Source: CAYUCY01 sp964443525
GTDB lineage: Bacteria > Pseudomonadota > Alphaproteobacteria > Caedimonadales > Caedimonadaceae
DNA: 15,170 bases
Direction: 5' to 3'
NCBI GenBank assembly: GCA_964443525.1
Contig: CAYUCY010000035.1
Span: 1-15,170 of the forward strand
Part shown: in pieces, positions 1-5,425 of the stretch
Layout of the letters: each line of letters opens with the position of its first letter
Position numbering within the stretch: position 1 is the first letter of the stretch
The notes under the pieces: generated by a model
What the model saw: the letters and a program-made list of their open reading frames with translations, nothing else
Told to the model about the DNA's origin: nothing
The model's database searches: none
Position numbers and translations under genes: made by a program

Positions 1-30
1 CTTTTTTGCGGAGGCTTTTCGGTTTTCCTC

Positions 31-59
31 TTGATAAATTTCGGGGTTTTCTCTAGGGT
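31..59 (+). promoter_or_regulatory. Possible sigma70-type promoter of tRNA-Leu
   Basis: TTGATA at 31-36 and TAGGGT at 54-59 are separated by 17 bases and end 15 bases before the tRNA. The -35 matches well and the -10 poorly, so this is a weak prediction based on spacing and position. Confidence 0.3.
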
Positions 60-74
60 CTAAAAGCATCAGGC

Positions 75-160
75 GCCCGCTTGGTGGAATGGTAGACACA
101 GCAGACTTAAAATCTGCAGTCCGAAAGGGCGTGCCAGTTCGACTCTGGCAGCGGGCACCA
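75..160 (+). tRNA. tRNA-Leu (anticodon UAA), CCA encoded
   Basis: The acceptor arms GCCCGCT (75-81) and AGCGGGC (150-156) pair fully, with discriminator A157 and a genomically encoded CCA at 158-160. The anticodon stem GCAGA/TCTGC encloses loop CTTAAAA, giving anticodon TAA (108-110), which reads UUA. A variable arm with GTCCGAAAGGGC lies before the T arm GCCAG-TTCGACT-CTGGC, as expected of a class II leucine tRNA. No terminator separates it from the protein gene that starts 30 bases downstream, so the two may share a transcript. Confidence 0.97.
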
Positions 161-189
161 CCAGCTAAAAATAAAAACAGGAGGCATCC

Positions 190-810
190 ATGATTGTCGC
201 ACGATATTTTCTTTCCCCTTTTATTGCTCTTCTTTTTGGAGTCGGTTCTCTTACGGCATCCGTCAATAAGATTGATGTCACGACAACGGACCCAAGACCT
301 ATCTTTCCGGTTGAACTCAGAGAGGATCCTCAGTCAAAATCGATTCCAAAAGCCAGAATTCCGCACTTAGGAAAGACGGATAGGCAGTCTTTGATGACTT
401 CTTGGCGAGGGAACCCTTGGCCCGGGAGAAACTTCTTAGTGTATCAACTGACGGCCCAGCAAGATATAAGCTGGTCGGGAAGCGGACAGGACTATGAGGT
501 CAAAAACGGGCGAACGGTTCTTGTTTATGTGACGTTTCCTGTCTCTTTGGAGAATCTCTTTACTCTGGAGCATAAAAGAATGGATCCGTCGGTCCCTCGT
601 CTGTCGGATGAAGCAAAGCTAACTTTTGGGCTCTATGCCCCAGAAGGGTTTACGGCGCCCACTCTTCTTGACGCTCTTCTTGCGGAGGATGGGCGCGTAC
701 ATACGGCTAAGCAGAGTGAAACAAAGCTGCCAGAGGGATTAACGGGTGAGAAAAAGCTTCCGTCAGGCTACACCTGGTCTGACCTTCTAAAAGATTTGGC
801 TGTTGGTTAA
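190..810 (+). CDS. Unrecognised secreted protein, 206 aa
   Basis: I do not recognise a family. The N-terminus (residues 1-24) has a short basic start, a hydrophobic run and a TAS-type end, which reads as a Sec signal peptide, so the product is probably periplasmic or exported. The mature part has no further membrane segment. It is rich in Pro, Leu and charged residues, with a moderately hydrophobic stretch around residues 108-130 (VLVYVTFPVSLENLF) and a GLYAPEGF segment near 147-154. The start is set by AGGAGG at 179-184, six bases before ATG. It stands alone between tRNA-Leu and an intrinsic terminator, so it may be expressed by readthrough from the tRNA promoter. Being a real gene is well supported by the ribosome site, signal peptide and terminator; its function is unknown. 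Confidence 0.8.
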   Translation: MIVARYFLSPFIALLFGVGSLTASVNKIDVTTTDPRPIFPVELREDPQSKSIPKARIPHLGKTDRQSLMTSWRGNPWPGRNFLVYQLTAQQDISWSGSGQDYEVKNGRTVLVYVTFPVSLENLFTLEHKRMDPSVPRLSDEAKLTFGLYAPEGFTAPTLLDALLAEDGRVHTAKQSETKLPEGLTGEKKLPSGYTWSDLLKDLAVG

Positions 811-836
811 CTTTTTGGAAAGAAGCTTCGAAGAAT

Positions 837-865
837 GGCCTCTTGCTCTGTAAGGGGCCTTTTTT
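837..865 (+). terminator. Intrinsic terminator of the 190-810 gene
   Basis: GGCCTCTT (837-844) pairs with AAGGGGCC (852-859) as an eight-pair stem containing one G-U pair, with a seven-base loop, followed at once by a run of six T. Confidence 0.9.
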
Positions 866-885
866 ATTGTGAATTTCTCTATAAG

Positions 886-915
886 TTGCAAATTTTTGTC
901 TAATAGTGTTAAACT
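886..915 (+). promoter_or_regulatory. Possible promoter of the VWA gene
   Basis: TTGCAA (886-891) and TAAACT (910-915) are 18 bases apart, after the preceding terminator and 35 bases before the start codon. Each box matches the consensus only partly. Confidence 0.3.
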
Positions 916-950
916 GTAAAGGTAAGAAGAAATGAACAGGGATTATATTT

Positions 951-2222
951 ATGATCTTTGGAAAAAGTTTATCGCCTGTTCTTTCAGGCGTGTCGGGTAT
1001 TGAGCTAAATCAAAACTCAAGGGGAGTGATAGCTGTTGCCCTCTCTTCATTGTCAGAAGTGCCCCCTGCATCCCCGCTTCCTATCCGAGCTGATTCAGAA
1101 ATTGTGGGCTCCGGGCCGTTTGACTCGTTTAACATGGTCTGGTCCTTGGACGTGTCAGCAAGCATGGATACGCTTCATGGGGGAGTGAGTCGCCTTGAAA
1201 TTGCTAAAACGGCTCTTCTCTCGCTTGCAGACCAGTTTACCCTTTACGGGATGGAGGCCAGAGAAGCACATGATCCTGTAGAAATCATTATTCATATGAT
1301 TCCTTTTTCGAACGTCTTGGGACCCACGGCAACCTTTATATTTCAGGAAGTGAAGGGACGTTGGGGTTTTTTTGATCACGTGACGGAAATTCACGACTAT
1401 TTGAGCTCTTTACAAGCAGAAGGGGGAACGCATTATGATCTTGCTCTCAGGGAAGCTCTGAATTATTTCAGACATACGACTTTCGCAACGGATCATCGCC
1501 TTCATTACTTTATTTCCGACGGAAGCCCCGTTCAGGGACATGAGGGCCCGGAAAGGATCGGGGAAGAGTTTGATTCTTTGAAGATTTCCTCTCTTGCTTT
1601 CGGTCTTTTTAATCCGAGCAGTCTCGATTATCTGGCTCGTATCGATAATACGGGCGGTGCAGAGGTGATCCATTCCGTCGAAGAACTTCAAACCTCCCTC
1701 GATTTTATTATCAGAATTTCTGGAATCGAATCTAATCTTAAGAGAGCAGCATTCGCAGACCGGAACAATGTTGACGATGCAAAGTTCGAGAGCGCTAAAA
1801 TTTACGTGCTTTTTTCTGAAGAAAAAGAAGAAACGAGCGTTTTTTATGATATGGACTTGATTCAATCGGATAAGAAAATCATTGCATTTCCTCACACTTC
1901 AATATCAGACCCTTCACATGGGTACGAAATCTTCGAGATTCAATTGCCGGTTCTCCCGAATGAAATCGAGACAATTCGACATTTTAACATTCTTGAAGAC
2001 CAAATTGATCTCGCTGAAATTCTCTCAAGGGCAGGTTATGATGAAGGGGATGAGATCGAAAATTATATTGACATCTCTCCAACCGATGACCACGCATTTA
2101 TTCTTTCCGTAGACCTACATGACGGATCCGGATTCATTCCGGTGGCTCAGTTGACAGGAGTTTCAGGAGGCGTCCTTCATATCCTCACAGGATTTGATGG
2201 AGCAGTTGAAATCTTAGTTTAA
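951..2222 (+). CDS. VWA-domain protein with type I secretion C-terminal module
   Basis: This 423-residue protein appears to be a small exported adhesin-like protein. Residues about 62-255 form a von Willebrand A domain. It has a MIDAS motif DVSAS (D67, S69, S71), the segment LSSLQAEGGTHYD (151-163) supplying the MIDAS Thr region, and FISDGSP (188-193), the pattern seen in the VWA domains of LapA-type biofilm adhesins. Residues about 343-423 match the style of the VCA0849-type secretion target: an IDLAEIL helix, then NYIDI, a strand with ILSVDLHDGSG, VAQLTGV and a hydrophobic end. There is no Sec signal peptide or membrane span, consistent with one-step type I export. RTX nonapeptide repeats, usual before such a module, are absent. 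Residues 256-342 are unassigned. The start follows AGGGA at 938-942. No type I transporter is in the window. The VWA call is firm; the secretion module rests on motif memory. Confidence 0.82.
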   Translation: MIFGKSLSPVLSGVSGIELNQNSRGVIAVALSSLSEVPPASPLPIRADSEIVGSGPFDSFNMVWSLDVSASMDTLHGGVSRLEIAKTALLSLADQFTLYGMEAREAHDPVEIIIHMIPFSNVLGPTATFIFQEVKGRWGFFDHVTEIHDYLSSLQAEGGTHYDLALREALNYFRHTTFATDHRLHYFISDGSPVQGHEGPERIGEEFDSLKISSLAFGLFNPSSLDYLARIDNTGGAEVIHSVEELQTSLDFIIRISGIESNLKRAAFADRNNVDDAKFESAKIYVLFSEEKEETSVFYDMDLIQSDKKIIAFPHTSISDPSHGYEIFEIQLPVLPNEIETIRHFNILEDQIDLAEILSRAGYDEGDEIENYIDISPTDDHAFILSVDLHDGSGFIPVAQLTGVSGGVLHILTGFDGAVEILV

Positions 2223-2223
2223 G

Positions 2224-3030
2224 CTATTTCTTCGAATGAAGAAGTTTTTTAATTTCTTCTAGTTCCTTTGACAGGGACTGGAATCGATTGTCGAGTTCAT
2301 GGACTCCCTTTTTCCTTTGGTCCTCAATTGATGCCTCATTCATGGCATCGATGATGGTTCCGACGACAAAATTCATTAAAATGAACCCCGCAACGATGAC
2401 GTAGATCAAGAGGAAAATCCAAAGGTTCGGCGCAACCTTTTCATGAGGCTCAAAGAAAGCGAGCCAATCCAGGTTTCCGTTCATGCTGAAAAGGCTGTAC
2501 ATGGACCGTCCCACATTCCCGAAGGCATCCGGCAGAATATGACCGTAGAAATTGGTTGCCATAATGCTAAAGGTATATAGAAAGACAAGCTCAAGAAAGA
2601 TAACGTTCAAAAGTCCCGGAAGAGATCTCAGAAAACCGTCGATCACCTGTCTGGTCTTGGGAAAAATTTCCAAAAGGTTGAGTGTGGTTAAAAGTCTCAG
2701 AATTCGGAGGGCCGTATAATCGTCTCCGAGAGGAAGGATCGAAGCCGTAATAATTACGAAATCAAAAATATTCCAAGCGTTTTTGAAAAAGAGGGTCTTG
2801 GTCAGGATGATTCGAGCCCCGATTTCAATGACGAAAATTGTGATCACGACTAAACCCACGTAATGAAAAATATGGCTATATTCCGCTTTAATGTGAGGAT
2901 AGCTGTTTAATCCTGAAATAACTGCGATGATCGCGACGAAAAAGCCGATGATCAGGTGTGCCTGCTTTGTTCTAAAATAACAATCAACTTTCTCGGCAAG
3001 GAGATCTGCGTCTTTTTCAATTTTGTTCAT
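2224..3030 (-). CDS. Voltage-gated-type ion channel (Ion_trans), 268 aa
   Basis: This is a single-domain six-TM channel subunit of the bacterial NaChBac-like family, expected to form an inner-membrane tetramer. Segments: S1 about 23-42, S2 54-74 with E69, S3 85-101 with WNIFDF, S4 106-121, S5 134-157, pore 175-190, S6 202-228 with the conserved Asn of LMNFVVG, and a charged C-terminal coiled coil about 235-267. Two features differ from sodium channels. S4 keeps only R109 and R112, with T115 and N118 at the next gating-charge steps. The filter reads GNLDW where TLESW is usual. Ion selectivity and voltage dependence therefore cannot be assumed. The start has CAGGGAA about six bases upstream. 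It lies behind rpmG but with its own promoter, and its stop is one base from that of the convergent VWA gene. Confidence 0.88.
   Translation of the reverse strand: MNKIEKDADLLAEKVDCYFRTKQAHLIIGFFVAIIAVISGLNSYPHIKAEYSHIFHYVGLVVITIFVIEIGARIILTKTLFFKNAWNIFDFVIITASILPLGDDYTALRILRLLTTLNLLEIFPKTRQVIDGFLRSLPGLLNVIFLELVFLYTFSIMATNFYGHILPDAFGNVGRSMYSLFSMNGNLDWLAFFEPHEKVAPNLWIFLLIYVIVAGFILMNFVVGTIIDAMNEASIEDQRKKGVHELDNRFQSLSKELEEIKKLLHSKK
2228..2250 (+). terminator. Weak terminator of the VWA gene inside the channel gene
   Basis: TTCTTC (2228-2233) pairs with GAAGAA (2238-2243) around loop GAAT, followed by G and six T (2245-2250). It begins six bases after the VWA stop codon and overlaps the last codons of the convergent channel gene. 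The stem is short, with two G-C pairs. Confidence 0.45.
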
Positions 3031-3053
3031 GTTTATTCCCTGTTTTTTTCTTA

Positions 3054-3083
3054 ATTATGAGGAGCATTCAAAGGATACGTCAA
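3054..3083 (-). promoter_or_regulatory. Promoter of the ion channel gene
   Basis: On the minus strand TTGACG (3078-3083) and CATAAT (3054-3059) each match consensus at five of six bases with an 18-base spacer. The predicted start near 3047 gives a short leader before the ATG at 3030. The -35 box directly follows the T-tract of the rpmG terminator. Confidence 0.6.
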
Positions 3084-3086
3084 GAC

Positions 3087-3111
3087 AAAAAAAGAGGCCC
3101 TAAAGGCCTCT
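3087..3111 (-). terminator. Intrinsic terminator of rpmG
   Basis: Read on the minus strand, AGAGGCC pairs with GGCCTCT (plus positions 3093-3099 and 3105-3111) around a five-base loop, followed by a run of T (plus-strand A run 3087-3093). It lies 20 bases after the rpmG stop codon. Confidence 0.88.
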
Positions 3112-3131
3112 CAAACAGGGACTCGGAAGTA

Positions 3132-3299
3132 TTACTTGATTTTAGCTTCCTTGAAAATCACGTGCTTACGAGCAACGGGATCATACTTGCGTTTTTCCAT
3201 CTTTTCCGTCATCGTACGCGGATTTTTTTTGGTTACATAAAAAAAACCCGTGTCGGTGGTGCTCAATAACTTGATTTTAATGGATGTTGCTTTTGCCAT
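3132..3299 (-). CDS. rpmG: 50S ribosomal protein L33
   Basis: The 55-residue product begins MAKATSIKIKLLSTTDTGFF and ends VARKHVIFKEAKIK, a clear full-length L33 of the large ribosomal subunit. It has YVTKKNPRT and KYDPVARKHV, the usual landmarks. It contains no cysteine, so it is the zinc-independent form. The sequence style is that of Alphaproteobacteria. The gene is monocistronic as far as the sequence shows: a promoter lies at 3329-3357 and an intrinsic terminator just after the stop. The leader carries GGAG (plus-strand ctcc, 3306-3309) seven bases before ATG. A plus-strand open frame over the same bases is only its shadow. Confidence 0.97.
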   Translation of the reverse strand: MAKATSIKIKLLSTTDTGFFYVTKKNPRTMTEKMEKRKYDPVARKHVIFKEAKIK

Positions 3300-3328
3300 T
3301 TTTTACTCCGAAAAAATTCATCAAGCCT

Positions 3329-3357
3329 AGATAGCCCCGAATCCTCAGCTTTGTCAA
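3329..3357 (-). promoter_or_regulatory. Promoter of rpmG
   Basis: On the minus strand a perfect TTGACA (3352-3357) is followed after 17 bases by CTATCT (3329-3334), with the start codon about 30 bases further on. Perfect -35 boxes with a degenerate -10 are common in alphaproteobacterial housekeeping promoters. Confidence 0.6.
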
Positions 3358-3381
3358 GAGAAAAACCTTTCTTGCGCGCCG

Positions 3382-3411
3382 TCAGGTATTCCAGGACTTA
3401 ATTCAGGTATT
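3382..3411. repeat. Direct repeat TCAGGTATT, 21-base period
   Basis: TCAGGTATT occurs at 3382-3390 and again at 3403-3411. The 21-base start-to-start distance is two helical turns, so both copies face the same side of the DNA. They lie just upstream of the rpmG -35 box. A regulator-binding role is inference. Confidence 0.4.
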
Positions 3412-3761
3412 ATCGAGAAAAATTTGAAAAATTGAAGGCCCATGAGAATCTATACTCCATGCGTCTGAAGAAAGTAGATGACCTTATTCTTAACATTTTA
3501 GAAGGGATAAAGCTAAAATCTTAACGCTCCTCCTTTGTGTCATTACTGTAAAAAATTATATATTTTATTAATGAGGGGGATCTTCGAAATGAATTAATTT
3601 TTTGAGACTAAGCAGAGTCTGAAGACTGGAAGTGTCCGAAATAAAAACTTGACTGTTTTTCATTTTTTTACGTCTGAGATAGGAGGCTTTTAAATCTATC
3701 GTACATGAAAAAATTCTTTCATGTCCTTTTGGAGAGCTCTTTTTCTCAGTTCTTTTCACCG

Positions 3762-3777
3762 TTAACCTTTATTTAAC
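3762..3777 (+). promoter_or_regulatory. CtrA-type binding site upstream of flp
   Basis: TTAACCTTTATTTAAC is an exact TTAA-N7-TTAA with the trailing C of the alphaproteobacterial CtrA consensus. It ends 10 bases before the flp -35 box and is centred about 55 bases before the predicted transcription start. In Caulobacter, CtrA activates the homologous pilA gene, which makes the position meaningful. Binding here is inferred from sequence alone. Confidence 0.55.
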
Positions 3778-3787
3778 TTTAAAAAAG

Positions 3788-3817
3788 TTGAATTTTTTTA
3801 GAATTCTTATGTATAAT
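3788..3817 (+). promoter_or_regulatory. Promoter of flp
   Basis: TTGAAT (3788-3793) and a perfect TATAAT (3812-3817) have an 18-base spacer. The predicted start near 3824 leaves a leader of about 55 bases before the pilin ATG. Confidence 0.65.
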
Positions 3818-3879
3818 AAAAATATGGTCATAAGAGAAACACCGATCTATGACTTTAGAAAAAAGCAGTGGAGGGTAAA

Positions 3880-4035
3880 ATGGATCTTAAAAATTTCATT
3901 AGGAATGAAGAGGGCGCTTCTGCAATCGAGTATGGTCTCATTGCAGGGTTGATTGCAGTCGTGATTATTCTCGCGGCGACGGATGTGGGAACAGCGCTCG
4001 TTGCTATGTTCAACCAGGTTGCCGGCGCTCTCTAA
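3880..4035 (+). CDS. flp: Flp/Fap major pilin prepilin
   Basis: The 51-residue prepilin is the structural subunit of the Tad pilus. A short charged leader (MDLKNFIRNEEG) is followed by the Flp motif GASAIEYGLIAG. The prepilin peptidase should cut after G12, giving a mature pilin of 39 residues with Glu at +5 (E17) and the neighbouring Tyr (Y18). Residues 19-43 are hydrophobic and form the packing helix, and the tail NQVAGAL is short. The length is typical of the family. GGAGGG at 3869-3874 precedes the ATG by five bases. It has its own promoter and CtrA-like site and is followed by a strong hairpin, as expected for a subunit needed in great excess over the assembly proteins. The gene is equivalent to Caulobacter pilA. 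Confidence 0.95.
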   Translation: MDLKNFIRNEEGASAIEYGLIAGLIAVVIILAATDVGTALVAMFNQVAGAL

Positions 4036-4052
4036 AGCGTCTCTTTTAGAGT

Positions 4053-4082
4053 GGGGGCGGTAGAATTTCCTCTCTCGCCCCC
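4053..4082 (+). terminator. GC-rich hairpin after flp (attenuator or mRNA stabiliser)
   Basis: GGGGGCG (4053-4059) pairs with CGCCCCC (4076-4082) around a 16-base loop. No T-tract follows, so it is not a standard intrinsic terminator. It could limit readthrough into tadE or protect the flp transcript 3' end. Confidence 0.5.
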
Positions 4083-4100
4083 TGTCCTTGGATGTTTTAA

Positions 4101-4122
4101 GAGAGGAGCCTCAAAGCCTCTC
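4101..4122 (+). other. Second hairpin between flp and tadE
   Basis: GAGAGG (4101-4106) pairs with CCTCTC (4117-4122) around a ten-base loop, 18 bases after the first hairpin. No T-tract follows directly. The rest of 4123-4223 shows no gene. Confidence 0.4.
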
Positions 4123-4223
4123 AGGGCCGGCCTGTTACAAGACCTTTTTCAGGGACCGCAACAGTTCCTTTTTAAGCATCCTGAGAGCGTCTTTTTTGTT
4201 TACGGTGGAACTGAAAAGGGAGA

Positions 4224-4811
4224 ATGGTGAGTTTAAGCCTGAATCATTTTCGTCAAAAGGTGAGAGGAATTCTTTCGGAATCAGGAACCTCGGCGATCTC
4301 TTTTGCTATTGTGGGGCCTGTTTTTGTTCTTCTTGTTGTAGCGAGTTTAGAGCTGGCTTTTGTTTTGATGGCCCAAAATACCTTGGAAGGAGCCGCAAGA
4401 GAAGCTGCTCGTTTCGGCATTGTGGGCGGAAATACAGATCGATTCGCGGAAATCACGCAGAGAATCAAAGATAGTGTTCAAAAATATTCGGCGGGCGCTC
4501 TCAACCCTGAAAAAGTCACTGTAAAAACAACGGCTTATGTAAATCTTGAAAGTTTGGGGCGACCCGAACCTTTCACCGATTTGAACGGTAATGGGGAATG
4601 GGATGTGGGTGAGCCCTTTACGGATTTGAACGGCAACGGACGGTGGGATGCGGATCAGGGAACCTCGGGATCTTTCGGTGTCGGAGGGCAGGCCGTGCGT
4701 CTTGAGCTTGAATATGTATGGGATACGCTCATGCCTTTTTTGGGGGAGAGTCGTTTTGTGACGGTTCGGGCAAGCACGGTTGTCGTTAATGAAGATTTTC
4801 CTGCCTCTTAA
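4224..4811 (+). CDS. tadE: TadE-like minor pilin with calcium-loop-like repeat insert
   Basis: This 195-residue TadE-family pseudopilin is expected in the inner membrane or pilus base. Residues 19-50 hold the TadE signature: SGTSAISFAIVG followed by a hydrophobic helix, then NTLEGAAREAARFG (52-65). The expected cleavage is after G21, but position +5 is S26 where Flp and most TadE-like proteins have Glu. Residues 115-146 contain two tandem copies of EPFTDLNGNG.WD, whose D-x-N-x-N-G-x-x-D spacing resembles EF-hand or dockerin calcium loops. The C-terminal part (150-190) is beta-rich. The ATG at 4224 has a close upstream AAGGGAG. A GTG at 4227 is an equally good start, and an in-frame stop at 4212 excludes anything longer. 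Next comes a second TadE-like gene after 10 bases. Family call is firm; calcium binding is inference. Confidence 0.87.
   Translation: MVSLSLNHFRQKVRGILSESGTSAISFAIVGPVFVLLVVASLELAFVLMAQNTLEGAAREAARFGIVGGNTDRFAEITQRIKDSVQKYSAGALNPEKVTVKTTAYVNLESLGRPEPFTDLNGNGEWDVGEPFTDLNGNGRWDADQGTSGSFGVGGQAVRLELEYVWDTLMPFLGESRFVTVRASTVVVNEDFPAS
4566..4655 (+). repeat. Tandem 45-base repeat in tadE encoding DxNxNG loops
   Basis: Codons 115-129 and 130-144 encode near-identical 15-residue units beginning EPFTDLNGNG and continuing with WD. The DNA copies differ at several third positions, so the duplication is not recent or has been kept by selection on the protein. Confidence 0.75.
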
Positions 4812-4821
4812 GGAGAGGATA

Positions 4822-5397
4822 GTGATCTTTAAAAAAGGTTGTTGGCATAGGTTTAAGAAATTCTTTAGGGGGACGTCGGGAGACCCCGCAATTGAGTTTG
4901 CACTCGTTTTACCCATTTATGTTATTTTAATTTCGAACGTCTATGAGATTGTCTCGTTCAGTTTGATTCAAAACAAGTTGGCCCGCCTTGCCCATGGTAT
5001 GGCCGACATCGTCAGCCGACAAAACATTTCGCGTGCGACCCTTCAGGAACTATTGGCTCAATCATCTACCTATCTTGAGCCTTTCAGTTTTGCACCCGGT
5101 CAAGTCGTAGTGTCTCAGATGCGTAACGCGCTCGAGTCCGAAGATCCTGCCGATATGATTATCTCATGGCAGGAAAGTTTTAATGGCGGGGCCAGTGAAT
5201 TCGGTGCACCAGGACAGATGCCTGCTCCTCTGCCAAATGCCCTGACTCTGACTAAGGATCAAACGATCATCGTGACTGAGGTCACTTATAATTATTCAAG
5301 CTTGGTGTTTGCCTCCGTAATCGGCAATCAGCAATTAAAAAAAATCAGCATCGTCGTCCCGCGAGCGGACAAGATGAATACGCTCCTAGGGGAATAA
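4822..5397 (+). CDS. TadE/TadG-like pilus assembly protein
   Basis: This is a second TadE-like pseudopilin, 191 residues from the GTG chosen here. An in-frame ATG at 4780 lies inside tadE without a good ribosome site, whereas GTG 4822 is preceded by AGGAGAGG (4811-4818), so the later start is preferred. Residues 20-50 give GDPAIEFALVLPIYV and a hydrophobic helix: likely cleavage after G20, with Glu at +5 (E25). Then comes a helical stretch with LARLAHGMADIVSRQ and a C-terminal domain with VTEVTYNYSSLV. Unlike many TadG proteins it lacks a von Willebrand A domain. It is probably the partner of the preceding tadE product in the pilus base. It is the last gene of the flp-tadE group and meets tadD tail to tail. 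Confidence 0.85.
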   Translation: MIFKKGCWHRFKKFFRGTSGDPAIEFALVLPIYVILISNVYEIVSFSLIQNKLARLAHGMADIVSRQNISRATLQELLAQSSTYLEPFSFAPGQVVVSQMRNALESEDPADMIISWQESFNGGASEFGAPGQMPAPLPNALTLTKDQTIIVTEVTYNYSSLVFASVIGNQQLKKISIVVPRADKMNTLLGE

Positions 5398-5404
5398 AGT
5401 GGAA

Positions 5405-5425
5405 GCTTGACAGTATTCCTCAAGC
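5405..5425. terminator. Hairpin between convergent TadE/G-like gene and tadD
   Basis: GCTTGA (5405-5410) pairs perfectly with TCAAGC (5420-5425) around nine bases, eight bases after one stop codon and overlapping the tadD stop. Neither side has a strong T-run, so termination efficiency is uncertain. It could serve both directions. Confidence 0.35.

Larger units (their letters stand above)
3300..3879. other. 580-base intergenic region without a convincing gene
   Basis: This AT-rich stretch separates rpmG from flp. It contains the rpmG promoter, a spaced direct repeat, a CtrA-like box and the flp promoter, each listed separately. A minus-strand frame at 3568-3759 (63 residues, GTG start, Lys/Ser-rich) has no clear ribosome site and no recognisable motif. 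A 21-residue plus frame at 3459-3524 (starting MRLKKVDDLILN) also lacks a ribosome site. Both are left uncalled. An inverted repeat AGACT/AGTCT lies near 3605-3620 with no T-tract. Confidence 0.6.

Noticed and set aside
932..1003. Upstream ATG frame overlapping the VWA start, 23 codons (MNRDYIYDLWKK...)
   Set aside because: Different frame from the VWA gene and only a poor ribosome site. It could hint at a frameshifted N-terminus, but the annotated start has its own AGGGA and the VWA domain is complete.
951..2222. VWA gene as a TadG of the pilus locus
   Set aside because: It lacks the TadE/G N-terminal membrane helix, is 1.7 kb from the tad genes behind opposite-strand genes, and its C-terminus looks like a type I secretion target.
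3057..3269. Plus-strand 70-residue open frame
   Set aside because: It is the antisense shadow of rpmG and lies across its terminator; no ribosome site.
3643..3660. AAAAAC/GTTTTT hairpin followed by T-rich DNA
   Set aside because: Stem almost entirely A-T in an AT-rich stretch with no gene ending there.
3568..3759. Minus-strand 63-residue open frame with GTG start
   Set aside because: No clear ribosome site or promoter, biased Lys/Ser composition from AT-rich DNA, no recognisable motif.
4088..4474. Plus-strand 128-residue frame overlapping the tadE start
   Set aside because: Overlaps tadE in another frame, Cys/Phe/Arg-rich translation typical of a shadow, no ribosome site.
4347..4916. Minus-strand 189-residue open frame across tadE
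   Set aside because: Antisense to two well-supported genes, composition like a shadow frame, no family resemblance.
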